A DNA stretch of 64,000 nucleotides from Seriola aureovittata (GCF_021018895.1 NC_079387.1:4455083-4519082); one strand, 5' to 3'. Positions 51,084 to 61,739 are shown, counted from the first letter of the stretch. Notes: a model not told the origin generated them from the letters alone. Program-made: numbers and translations.

Positions 51084-54069
51084 GTATATGCTAGATTAGA
51101 CATTGTACTTTACTCTGCTCCATTGTAAATAAATGCCTTTTAAGTATAACCACTGGTGTCTTTAATGTTGCACAAGCGTGAATATTGCCAACCTCTACTC
51201 GGTAGAATTCCAATCCTTCAACTGTAACTTACTATTGATTTGGTAATTTGGTTATAGTTAGTAAGCTAATGGTTAATCAGAGTTCCAGATTAATGGTAAT
51301 AAATTGAGACTAAAACCATATTGGCTATTTTGCCTATTAGTTTAGGCTGGTGCCCCGTGAACTTTAATTCATTTTAAAGATATTATTTAATATTAATATT
51401 TTTAATATTAATATTTCCTTAATTTGTGATAGCCAATAAATTGATAAACAACCGAAATCTAACACATTTGGTGTCCAGCTCATGAGGTAGAGTACTGTTA
51501 ACATAATGGTGCCGCCCGTGTGAGGCCGAGTACTAATGATTTCCAGTTACTAATAGAGCTCAGACCCAACAACGGTAATCCCACAACAACTTGTCAGCAA
51601 GTTGAACAATCTGGGCCTTGGTTCCTCGCTGTGCTCATGGGTTATGGACTTTCTTACAGACCACCCACAGCAGCTCAGAGTCGAGAGACACACCTCTTCC
51701 ACCATCATCCTGGACACAGGAACCCCGCAGGGTTGTGTTTTGAGCCAAATGCTGTTCACTCTCCAACTCAATGATAAAATTCGCAGACGACAATACCATC
51801 GTTGGTTTGATCGCTAACAATGATGAGACGGCCTACATCTGGCCGAGTGGTGTAAGGACAGCAACTTAGTCCTTAACACCTCGAAGACCAAGGAGATGAG
51901 AATGCCTTCAGAAGAAGAGGAAGGCCACCCCACCCTTCACATTTATGGAGAAGCAGTGGAGTGTGTGGACAGGCTGAAGTTCCTTGGAGACAGTCAGATA
52001 AACCATAAGTACATGGACCTCCAACACCTCACGTGTGGTTAACAAAGCTCAGCAGAGACTATTCTTCTTGAGGAAACTGAAAGAAGCCAAGCTCCCTCAG
52101 AAGCTGATGCTGAATTTCTACAGGAGCGCCGCTGAGAGCACCCTTACAAACTGCACAACTGTGTGGTATGCCGGCTGCATAGCTGCAGAGCGGAAAGACC
52201 TTGCACCGTGTGGTGGAAACTGCTCAGCGCATTGTGGGGATGAAGCTCCCACACCTTGATTGTATTTAAACCACCCGCCTGAGAAAGAAGGCCAGCAGCA
52301 TTGCCACAGCCTCTACTCACCCCGGCAACCCACTGGTAAACGGTTCAGAATAAGGTCCTGCACAAATAGACTGACGAACAGCTTCTTCTCCTGAGCAGTG
52401 GCTTCCATCTTCCCCCACAACTCCCCCAACGATGACAGTAAATCAGACTGATTTTTATTGGGCTGTTATTGCAGAGATGCCACTTGAGGTTTTGTTATAC
52501 TTTGTATAATGACAATAAAGACTATTCTTTTGATTAAATAAAAATAACAGACAGAATTAGCCTTAAGCGCTATTGATGTAGCGCTTAAGGCTATTATGCT
52601 TTGCTAAAGCTTATTTTATTCTCTTTGAGCACGATATTCATCTCTTACCCATTATGAAGTTTTCCGTAGATCAATCCCAGGACACCTCCAGTTATAATGA
52701 GGAATATAATTACACCAACTCCAACATAAGGGAAGGGTATTTCTGTAGACCTGCTGATGCTTTCATCCCCTTTAACCATAGAAAGAAAAAAACAAAGTCA
52801 GAAAAGCAGCATCGGTATCGTACAACTATAATTGGGGAGCAGTTTGTGTGTGTGTGTGTGTGTGTCCATGAATCTGCTCAATCTAGGGAGCAGCAGTTTG
52901 AAGGAACTTATTTCTGAGGCCTTTCAAACGGTCGTTCTCTTCTTTTTCCCCCTTGCACCTCAACTGTGTGACACAGGGTAAAACTGTGGAGACTTCAGTA
53001 CAACTCCTCTGAATCCGAGGTCTACTTTGCATCCGTTTTCTATTGAAATAATAATAATAATAAAAAATAAAAAATAATCTTTCCTAAAAAAAGAAGTAAC
53101 AGCACCATTTGCGTTGTGGAAACACCAAACACATGATATTTGTGTGTGGTACCGAATCTCTAGAGAAGTCAGGTAATAATTTTGTAGTACTTTGTTGATT
53201 TGCCGTTAAGATGCTAATAACGTAGCTACCTATCTACCTAGCTTGGCATATATTACAGATGTTGGTAAACAGTCAAAAATGATTGAAAATTGGATTTTTG
53301 GTAAGTATGTTGAGTTTTGTTTGTTTATTTTCTTTTTGGGGTTTTTTTTTGGATGAAATACATATTCTAAACCCTGTTGTTTATTTATATTGGACAAATT
53401 TCCTTTATTTCCCAGCCACCCGAGTGAATAAACTCATAAAAACAAGAAAATAAATCAGTCACTTACCTTCCACTGTGATGTTGATATGCAGCTTAAATGT
53501 TCCACCAGAGTTTGCACACTGACAGGAGTAGTTCCCACTGTCCTCCGGTGTTAAACTGGTCAGGTGGAGAAAGACAGTCTGATTCTCTGTCATAAGTGTG
53601 AACCTGGAGTCACAACTATTGTTAAAGTCATGTCCATATTTATACGTTAGTTGACACTCTTCTCCTCTGCTCCTCTCTGTGGTGATCCTACATATTAACA
53701 TTACGAGCTCATGCTGTGTATCATTGGCACATATTGGAGTGGCATCTGGTTCTCTGCCGATGGTTTTCACAAGCAGCCGAGTCTCTGCAATCACATAATT
53801 GAAATCAAAAATCAATATCATATGAAATAGTCAATGAGTGCTTACTGATTTCTTGCCTATGTAAATGCCTGACAAACCTTTTAACTGCACTGATAGAGAA
53901 ATCACCAAACATATTCTGTTACTCCTTTAAAGCCAAACAAATAATGAATTACAGAGAACAATGTGTTACATAAGTTACACATAGAAAGAGGTTTCTGTAC
54001 TGTACCTTGGCTGTCAATATAAAAAATCAGCGGCAGGAGCAGAACAAACCACAGTTTCCATCTCCCCAT
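44412..54069 (-). CDS. Single-IgV receptor with retrotransposon-filled intron, gene L
   Basis: Five exons: signal 54006-54069, IgV 53467-53784, stalk/TM 52649-52769, tail 44595-44628 and 44412-44498. They total 624 nt (207 residues) with all phases matching. Signal [17 protein letters not shown]. The V domain ([39 protein letters not shown]) has six cysteines. The stalk [10 protein letters not shown] is followed by an uncharged TM ([20 protein letters not shown]). The tail, like gene H, starts with a short exon ([11 protein letters not shown]) and then reads [17 protein letters not shown] with a further MMYRNT end (Tyr187, 198, 204): ITAM spacing, degenerate residues. The TM and tail exons are about 8 kb apart because a LINE and a nested LTR element occupy the intron. 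The other family introns here are mostly under 1 kb, so splicing efficiency is worth checking. Confidence 0.75.
44830..45325 (+). mobile_element. LINE fragment, 5' part of interrupted copy
   Basis: Encodes non-LTR reverse-transcriptase text ([20 protein letters not shown], then [11 protein letters not shown] and [12 protein letters not shown] in shifting frames). Several frame breaks show decay. The copy is cut at the codons for AFNT by the LTR element and resumes at 51572. CR1/L2/Rex-like by motif style; clade not certain. Confidence 0.75.
45326..46919 (+). repeat. 5' LTR
   Basis: Starts TGTTGGG and ends CCCAACA (short inverted ends). AATAAA at 46476-46481 is the likely polyadenylation signal. 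A CA tract lies at about 46379-46430. Identical in length to the 3' LTR at offset 4652. Confidence 0.93.
46923..46940 (+). promoter_or_regulatory. Putative primer-binding site
   Basis: TGGTGCCCCGTGTGAGGC begins three bases after the 5' LTR, with the TGG expected to pair with a tRNA CCA end. It loosely resembles lysine-tRNA type sites; the exact tRNA is not assigned. Confidence 0.5.
47778..49535 (+). CDS. Gag-like protein of the LTR retrotransposon
   Basis: 585 residues starting [15 protein letters not shown]. Residues about 75-125 form a coiled-coil-like stretch ([20 protein letters not shown]). A Ser/Pro-rich linker follows. Residues about 280-460 are helical and resemble a retrotransposon capsid domain ([43 protein letters not shown]). 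The C-terminus is Arg/His/Lys-rich, as expected for RNA binding, but I see no CCHC zinc knuckle. The frame is open with no internal breaks. It ends about 440 nt before the polypurine tract, and no pol frame follows. It probably packages the element RNA. The precise LTR superfamily cannot be fixed without pol. Confidence 0.8.
   Translation: MENSCVEQFISSLAQSLKPGYLEFISKLNSSECSKEIDLLLSDKGDAQTASKGPLLRCVLLNFHRQTSISLQSQAALEEEVKSLRAQNAFLLQEVKEANKKAMRYLGDLHAAEVDLCSHKEELLRVKSECFAPPRSVSACDSGFSASQSSLNDRLTPPPLRGWDKFPTDPKSWEMKSAPQPPLRDRGYTHLTSHLPETDNEETGSLSGRGYSCSHQPLMHNSFTCAHPSNRRTKTFPDCSASSLHLHESDDRCSAPSSSPASIVSPSSVGTSQCPRLEALELLAKDIEHFDPDSSDQHIENYFRELDHNLIDLPHATQREKTKLVWKTSSKAVHKFMQSLPPSVRDDYKELCQALTEEFSPAADEIESLVAASQIKHSRHEHPNDFYQRLRHAYFQGRNTPGLEQNSTFKSLFLRNLHPCVRTHVTLMTHQGKPTMQEIKKMTKMAWETMVNSKARGKTTEPSNSNTLAPHRHVTSKDHPQNRSKGGDKRPHMGAERNRHAHQVRRDRHSHNRSRRRPYAEILAQTQDQSTHGSDNDHVISDHVNSDSDNASECSSFSYSKCYSFVPQVKENLKHRRSRVRRTEY
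49967..49977 (+). promoter_or_regulatory. Polypurine tract of the LTR element
   Basis: AAAGGGGGGAC immediately upstream of the 3' LTR, where the plus-strand DNA primer is expected. Confidence 0.75.
49978..51571 (+). repeat. 3' LTR
   Basis: Second copy of the 1594-bp LTR, directly after a purine-rich tract and directly before the ACGG target duplication. Confidence 0.93.
51572..52530 (+). mobile_element. LINE fragment, 3' part of interrupted copy
   Basis: Continues the reverse transcriptase ([37 protein letters not shown], then frames with TKTKE-like text) and the thumb region ([20 protein letters not shown]). It ends near 52530 with an AATAAAG-type tail. It joins 45325 directly once the LTR element and its 4-bp duplication are discounted. 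Confidence 0.75.
52558..52593. repeat. Perfect 15-bp inverted repeat (hairpin)
   Basis: Arms TAGCCTTAAGCGCTA and TAGCGCTTAAGGCTA around a 6-nt loop. Located just beyond the LINE 3' end and 56 bp from the TM exon of gene L. Confidence 0.85.
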
Positions 54070-55405
54070 ACTGGTCAAGACTTATAAGCAACAACACAAC
54101 TACTGCAAGTAGTATACAGTATAGAGTGGGGGTTAGGCACACCCCTTTCCACCAATCTTCAGCGACCTAAACCTCAAAGCTTGCACTGAGGCATCAGTTA
54201 GTGCGAGGTCTGTTAAAGAGGAAGTTTAAGACATTACTGCTGGTGCTTTCATGTTAACACAGAATGAGAGAGAAAAGTGCATAAAAACACACTGACATAA
54301 CATATGCAGGCTGAGAATTGCGCCCACATTCATGTAGGACAATGTGACAACCTTCACCGTCTTGTTTGGTGAAATTCAAGGACAAAAGTCAATGTGACTG
54401 TCAGCTGTGAGTGTTTACGTCACAGGGCAACACGTTTACATCAGTACAGAGGTGGTAGAAAGAGTGTTAAGAATATTGTGCACTGGCAATACAATGCAGT
54501 CAATACAAGACAGAAGTCTACTCAACAGTCTGGATTGATTGTTTTGACTTTAACGCTACTCACAAGTTGGATTGTCATCATCACAATACTTCTTCTTTTT
54601 TTTTTTTTTTTTAATAGGGCCACAGCTTTTCATGAAGTGCAGAGACAGAACAATTTCAATAGAATCCATTAATACACATTTGACCCTGCTTGACAACTTA
54701 TGCTGCAAAATCACCCCCCACACACGCGGCTAGGTTTCCAGGACACTGAAACTTAGTAAAAGACTTTATATTAAAAGTTCCTATATTGCTACATAGCCGA
54801 TGTTAGCATTAACAGCTGTTTACTTACCAGCCTGATGGAAACATTTTGAGTTCAGAATCAAACTTCATTCCTTTATTCACTTAGAGCTTTCTCCAGAGGT
54901 CTAAATCAACCCTCTTATTTCGCTTCTATTTCTATCACTTCCTTTCTTCTACCTTAGTTAGCAGCCCCGGGCCCATCCATCTCAACAGTGAGTCACTATA
55001 GGAGGATGAAAAAGCAGTGCTGCTCAGAGAGCATATAATAACCTCTTGTTAACGCAAAGATGGCTGAAGCTCTTGGCAAGCGACCATAATCACCACCACC
55101 GCCACTCGCTCCAGACAAGAAACCCTATTCGGTAGCAGAATTAAAACTTACATATATACTACCTTTAAAGACAATTGTCCAGACATAAACAGACTGGCTG
55201 AAAACAAGAAAAGTGTTTTGGAAGTTAAATGTTTAATCATCATATGTAAATTTTTGCTTTTTTAAACAATATTGTACATCATCATTTATAATTCATAGAG
55301 AATTAACTACTTTGGTCATTTCAAACTAGAATCAGTGCTATGTTAGCAAGTCAGAATGTCCACATGCAATATTTTGTAAATGGGATTACATACATCATCT
55401 TCACC
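54070..55405. other. Intergenic DNA between genes L and M
   Basis: Promoter side of gene L (a purine-rich AGAGGAAG box at 54217-54224) and 3' side of gene M. A poly(T) run at about 54595-54612 may mark an old retroposon. No exon recognised. Confidence 0.45.
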
Positions 55406-56748
55406 TTAGTTTTCGATAGTTTCGTAGACTGTGTAATCTGGGTGTAAATCCTTCTCTTTTCCATCTGTTTCCTGATTATTAAAACTGTTAGCTGGACCTG
55501 CTTCAGTATCATGATAATGGCAACTTGAGGAGATAGTGTGGTAGACATCACAGGCTGGCAGGTGAAGGCTCGCATAGAGATCATCTTGGTCCTGAGAAAA
55601 CAAATCAGCATTTTATTATCGCACCTCAAATATAATTGCATGTAGTTGAAAACAATAGGTGATGTGTCGGCATTACAAAACGTTGAGAAGAATAACAAAA
55701 ACAGAACTATGTAGCTCTTACCAAAGAGAAGGGAGTTTCAGATCTGGTTAGTGCAGATGCTCCTGACCTTGTGTTTTCTCTGTTAGCACAAATGAATGTC
55801 AGAGTTAGTAGGATCCTCTGTACTATCACAAAGGGAACTGCTGTCAAGCAAACTATTTTTAGAGCAAATGAAAGAGTGTGATTGTTTTCAAAGAAACCAA
55901 AACCAAGTGACACGCTGATTGGAGCAATATGCTCAATGGGAGTAAAGAGAGTATGAGGACATCGTGCTGCTACAGTACAACACGGCACTACGACACACTA
56001 AAAGTGAAGTATTAAAGCATTTGGTTAAACTTTTTCACCTGTGATGATTTCCTCTCTGGGTCTGATCACAGATGATCCCAGCCATAATGATGAACATGGC
56101 AAGAACGATAATGGCGATGATGAGTGAGGCAATGAACCTCACGCCAGAGAAAGTTCCCTCCTCTCCACCTGCTGTCACACAGAAAGTCAGGACAGTCTGT
56201 ATTTCCACGCCACAATATCTTGCAATTTTGTACGAACTGCTCAGATTACGAACACGCTCACCTTCAACAGTGATATTAAGATGGACAACATGTGTTCCTC
56301 TTTCATATGAACACTCACAGGTGTAGTTCCCACTGTCCGTCGGTGTTAAATTATTTAGTAGGATAAATATAGAATAATTCTTGCTTAGCAACGTGAACCT
56401 TGAGTCGCATTTATAGTCAGACTGCTTGTCACCTGTATACAGCAGGCAACACTTATCCCCCCGGTGCGTCTCTGTGTTGATCATACATTTCACTAATATA
56501 ATGACACCTAACTTTGCACTGGTGCACACAGGAGTGATGTCTGGGTCTCTGCCGACGGTTTTCACAACACTCACTGCAATCAAAAGGAAACAGGCTTTCA
56601 GTGCATCATATTTTACACTCGAGCTGCGATACAATAGTCAGAGTAGATAAATCTTGTTATGTAAAGAAGGTTTTTGTACTGTACCTCTGCTGTCAACACA
56701 CGCACACACGGGCAGAAGCAGAACAAACAGCTGTTTCCATCCATCCAT
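55406..56748 (-). CDS. Single-IgV receptor with ITAM plus distal ITSM-like motif, gene M
   Basis: Five exons: signal 56685-56748, IgV 56262-56573, stalk/TM 56039-56168, tail 55722-55779 and 55406-55591. They total 750 nt (249 residues), all in phase. Signal MDGWKQLFVLLLPVCACV. The V domain starts VVKTVGRDPDITPVC and has DKCCLLY, YKCDSRFTL and NYTCEC. The TM helix (FIASLIIAIIVLAMFIIMAGII) has no charged residue. The tail reads DDLYASLHLPACDVYHTI (Tyr194, Tyr205), an exact ITAM spacing with acidic residues before the first tyrosine. It ends DYTVYETIEN, where TVYETI (Tyr244) fits the ITSM form TxYxxI. One tail could therefore recruit both Syk-type kinases and SH2 adaptors or phosphatases. The V exon also reads through into the intron without a stop up to the TM exon, but a good GTGAGC donor supports splicing. 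Confidence 0.82.
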
Positions 56749-57477
56749 ACTCGCCGAGAGATCTTAAGTGGTGCCAGCAAAGTACAGGACGCTGTTCTGC
56801 AAGGACGACCAACGCAGCTCTCTGAAGTGTTCTTTTACTGTCCACGTGAAAGAACCTCAAACTCTCTCCTTATAAAGGTAAAGTAGAAGCTGAAACAGAA
56901 GTGAACCTTGACTGCTTCTACTTTCAAGTCATCATGCAACAGTAGCTTCTCTGGGAAGCAGTGTATTAATCCACATGGGTAAAACAATGCAGCGGTGCAT
57001 GAATGCAAAGAGACACTCTCACTTGCATGTAAGAACTTGTTGAACTTGTTGAACTTGGTGAAACGTGTTTGGGAGTAAAATCGAACAGTGGTCCAAACAG
57101 CTGTCAACTTTAACAGAGCATGAGAGCTTAAAGTCTTCATTTTTTAAATTCATTGTAGAAACTTTATTTGTTTAAATACACAAACACTCAAGAATTTTCA
57201 ATTGATATAAACATCAGGGAAATTTAGCAACATTGTACATCATTCTGTGTAGTGTAGTGTAGCGTAGCATACAGCATTTTTCACATTTACTTTATAGTAT
57301 TTCTGTATATTATTACTCCTGCAATTATTTAATTAAGAACACCATTCTGGGTAACCTAAAAAAAATATCCCTCAGCAACTTGTTAAACTAGTCTATTAAT
57401 AAAAATATACAGTATTTTGGCTGAGACCAGCAGATGCTCTGGGGCACGTAGATATCACCGTTATTTTGACTGTTGGT

Positions 57478-60009
57478 TTAGATGTTTTCATAGATTTCAT
57501 ACTTTTGACCAGTGTCTCTTCCATTTGCTTCCTTTTCTAAATGGACAGTCACTGATCTGTTTCCGGCTGAATTTGCCTTGGCGTCATGTTGATGGTGCGT
57601 CGAGACGAAGTTTTGGTAGATATCACTTTCCCGCTGCTGAAGGCCCATGTAGGGGTCATCTGGGTCATCTTTGCCCTATGAAAGCATATCAATTAAGGGT
57701 CTTTGGTTTCTTATCCCATCAGAAAAAATTGGTATTAATTAGGAATAATTAATCAAACCATTATTTACAATCAAAAAATATATATATATATATTGTCATA
57801 TTAGAAAGTGGTACCTAAAATCTTAACGTATCATGTTGTATAAGTCTGAAAAGGTTGACACATAGTATGGAGAAAGTAAAGTCAAACTGAAAACTGAGCT
57901 TTTCATGTCCTAATATTCCGCTAACTCAGTTCCCCTAACCTCACTCATCTAAAAACACCTTTGTCTCTTTTCCTTAGCATGCACACCCTGTGGCTATTCA
58001 GATTATATAATACATGCAGAGAAGGTTAGGAGCATAATTACTTAACATTAAAATGTTTAACAGCATCTCAGAGACAGCCACTTCCGTTCATTTTAACACT
58101 TTTTGCCACATGTGAAAAAGTTTTCACAGCATTCTCTGCCGAACTGAGACATTGAAATGGCGTGACAACTAAAAAAAGAAAGAGAACAGGGGGGACTTGG
58201 TGGCTTAGCCGGAATTGAAACAAGTCTTACAGGACATGTTACTAGGCAAGCACGCTGACTTTCCACTGAGTGTGTTCTCTTCTCAGCAGACATCTTACAC
58301 GCAGTTCTGGTAAATCGACGACTGATGGCAGCAGTAATTTGGAACATATGCATCTACTGCTGCAAAGGTTATTGCGTGAGATCAGCAGCCAAATAACTAG
58401 AGCATTTGCTACTTACTAAGTTGGAAGGTATAAAATAAAAAATACATACCTTGCTCACCAAAGAGCAGGCGGTTTCACATCCATATAATCCAGATAGTCC
58501 TTCCCTTGTATGGTTTCTGAAAATAAGAAGGAATATCAGAGTTACATCAGTGGATATCAGGATAACCTATACAAATAAAATAGTTCAACCACAAATTGAA
58601 AATTAAGGCCCCTTCTTAGTGCACGAATCCCTAGTTCTGACTATTAATTTTAAAATACAGTACAACCTCAAAAATAACAACAGATCACTTGGACACTGAC
58701 AATGCTGTCTTGGAATGAAAGAACAAACACTAACTTTCCATTGCTGCTATTAAACTGTTGAGTATCCTAAATTCCAGTGCTTTACCGACTACCTATGTTA
58801 AAAATATGAAGTAAGAATTTTCACCTGCAACAATTTTTCCTTGTCATAAGTCCAAGGACAACTCCAGTAACAATGATCAATGCAGCAGCATTACAAATCA
58901 CAGCAGTCAAACTGAGCATTCTAATAGAAGTGCTCGCCTTTTCATCTCCTGAGTAAGAAAGACACAAAAAGCAAAAAAAAAACATGTTAATACTTGCATC
59001 GTCTCTGAAACTATTTATTTATTTATTTTATTTTTTTAAATCGGTACCACTTCATTTTAAATACGATTTTATTTTGCATATCAATATTTAGCAATAAATA
59101 TAGTTAGTACAGTACTATTCCCTTTAATAGCACATCTGACATTTGTATGGTCTCCATTTTACATCTGCATACATTAGTAAAGATGCTATATGAAAGTTTT
59201 CACTGCTACAGAATGTGGTTTCTTGCCAGTAGTGTGTGGTGGTTACTGTCGCTTGTCCACAGCTTCATTCATCATCATGCTTACAATACAATTGCTATCA
59301 TAAAGTGACAACTTTACTTCTAGACTGGTAAGTAAACAGCTGTTAATGTAGCAATGGCACTTAGCACTACTTACAGTCAGTGCTAATGTTACTAGTAACT
59401 AGTGCTGTCATGTGTCCTGGTTTGCTGTTGGTTACTCTGTGAAGCACGACTGATTCATTCAGCTAAAGCAGGTAAATAAATCAAACATTTACCTTCCACA
59501 GTGATGCTCAGATGAAGAAGATCTGTTCCATGAATATGTGAACACTCACAGGTGTAGTTCCCACTGTCTTCTGGTGTTAAACTGGTCAGTTGGAGAAATA
59601 CAGTCCGATTGTCCGTCATAAGTGTGAACCGGGATTCACAGCCATTCTCAAAGTCATGTCCGTGTTGATACAGCAGACGACACAGTCGTCCCCTGCTCCT
59701 CTTTGTGCTGATCTCACATACTATCAGTGTGATGAATTGCAGTGCAGCAGTGCACACTGGAGTAACATCTTGTTTCCCTGCAATGGTTTTCACAACAGTC
59801 TCTGCAATCAGAGGAAATATTTAAAATCTTTAAATCGTTGTAGTTTTTTTTTTGACTGCACTTGAAAAGGCTACTTCAAGGAAACTAAGAAAGGAAGTAC
59901 TTGACAGACATAAGCTGTATCTGATGAAAAGCTGCTGTACAGTACCTTCAGTGTCAACACACAAAGACACGCGGAGAAGCAGAACCAACCAAGGTTGCCA
60001 TTGATCCAT
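57478..60009 (-). CDS. Single-IgV receptor with ITAM-like tail, gene N
   Basis: Five exons: signal 59946-60009, IgV 59493-59801, stalk/TM 58825-58948, tail 58459-58516 and 57478-57675. They total 753 nt (250 residues), all in phase. Signal MDQWQPWLVLLLRVSLCV. The V domain (QDVTPVCTAALQ, RLCRLLYQ, NGCESRFTL, NYTCECSH) keeps the six cysteines. The stalk GDEKASTS is followed by an uncharged TM. This is the longest tail of the family, at about 85 residues. It has LYGC early, then DPYMGLQQRESDIYQNF (Tyr194, Tyr205), with the ITAM spacing but Phe at the second +3 position, and a C-terminal KYEIYENI with two more tyrosines. The outermost and probably least recently duplicated gene of the array. Confidence 0.82.
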
Positions 60010-61739
60010 AATGGCAGAAAGGTCCAAACAACAGTGCTGCTGTCAGAAAACTATATCGAAAGGAGCAGGGTAAGTGTTGATGGTGAAAGGAAGCGTCATG
60101 ACCACTTGTATTTCCTGTTAAAACGCTCTGTGATGGATTTCGGGTTTCCTTGAAAAGCATCAATTTCAGATGAAGCACCATGTTGAACGAAAGAAAAAGA
60201 AACATTTATACCGTACATATAAAAAGAAAAGATAAAACGTACTTCAACAGATTTGCCTGAAGAACGTCAGATGGCTTCAAATTGTTCATTTTTTGAAGGA
60301 AAAATTGACAAATAAAAATTTAAAAAATGATATATTACAATGATATGAGGCCAAACAGTTATTTAATGGCTGGAAATTATTTTCCAACATTATGGAATTT
60401 ATAACAAGTCCAGTATGAACGATAAAGATAAACAGACGGTAATTTGTTTCCATATAAAACATCCAAGTAAGTATGAAAATTGCAAATGTTGAGCATCATA
60501 AATTCAAGGATGTTGTGGTCAAAAATGATTGCATTGAGGGCAGACGTCTTTTTTTCCTGTTTTTAGGAACCAACAGAGTTACAGAGGCTCACTGTGTTAG
60601 TATCATTAGTCAAAGAATGAGTCATATGTGAAATGATAAGATATAAATGACAGGCCATCTACACAACATAAAAAGTGGCGTGTTTTATGGTGGATCCCTG
60701 ATATACAGCAGTCTATTATCATCTATTTAAACAAAGCACTCTAACAACATCAATAGCTTCTTTAACATGGATCCTAAGACACAGATTTATAGACGAACAG
60801 TCACCCCTTTCCTCTTTCCTGCCTTACCGACTGCCCAATTTGTGATTTGGAGGATGAGAATACATCTTTTGTTTGTCTTTCTCAGGCCAAAGCTCAGTTC
60901 CTCAGCTGGACTATAAATAGACGGGACTTAAGCAAAACTAAAAAAGATACTGACAAAAACTGAAAGTAGGCTGGCATTCAGAAAGAGTTGAATAGATGCA
61001 GGTTTACAGGATATGGAACCGCATAGAACAGGTCACCAAAGATGCAGATCAACACTGACTTTTTTTGTTGTCGGCGGTCAGGGCTCTACGTTTCAAGGTT
61101 GCGGTTGAAACGCAACAAGTATACATTCAAGTAAATAACGAATGAAACTAGGCTGAATGTTCCTCCACCACAGTCATAAGACAAGCAAGAAAATGATGTG
61201 TGTGAAGCAGCATAGTCCATTAGCTATGGTACATGACATAGTGTCATTTCTGTGGTCAGCCACCATTACTAAACATGTCAGTATCTCAGTCTCGGTATCA
61301 GTTAGTGGGTGACACTTTAGCCTAGCTAACAGAAAGCAAAGTGCCACATCAAATATATTGCAGCTGCTCCACATGACTGTGAGGGATGCACACTGTGGCT
61401 TGTCAGCAGAGGGAGTAGTACACATATAGTTATAAATAAATAAAAAACTATCTGTAGGATATACATGTATAACCTACATATACTGTTTAAACACCAGCAC
61501 AACATTTCATTTCATTGAGATTAAAAATATATTTGTAGATTGATACTTAATTAATGCATCACTGATTATTAGTCAGAAAGTAATTTCTCATTACGCTTGT
61601 GTAATTTCCACATTTTCAGCGTTTTGTATGAACTCACATTTGACATTTGTGAAGCAGACTGAATTTATCTCCGGTCAGACTGACAAGGTGATAAACGCAT
61701 TCTGAAAAATGCATTATGTGTTTGTGGGTGTTCACGTAC
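60010..61739. other. Gene-free stretch upstream of gene N
   Basis: Contains the presumed promoter of gene N. Open frames such as 61174-61425 have no recognisable domain or splice context. Confidence 0.5.

Larger units (their letters stand above)
45326..51571 (+). mobile_element. Young gag-only LTR retrotransposon nested in the LINE
   Basis: 6246 bp: LTR 45326-46919, putative primer-binding site, leader, one gag frame, short 3' region, polypurine tract, LTR 49978-51571. The LTRs begin TGTTGGGACTC and end CAGACCCAACA, and the element is bounded by the 4-bp duplication ACGG (45322-45325 and 51572-51575). Both LTRs are 1594 bp, including the same-length CA tract, and look identical by eye, so insertion was recent. 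No protease, reverse transcriptase, RNase H or integrase lies between, so the element is non-autonomous and must have used enzymes from a related copy. Confidence 0.9.
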
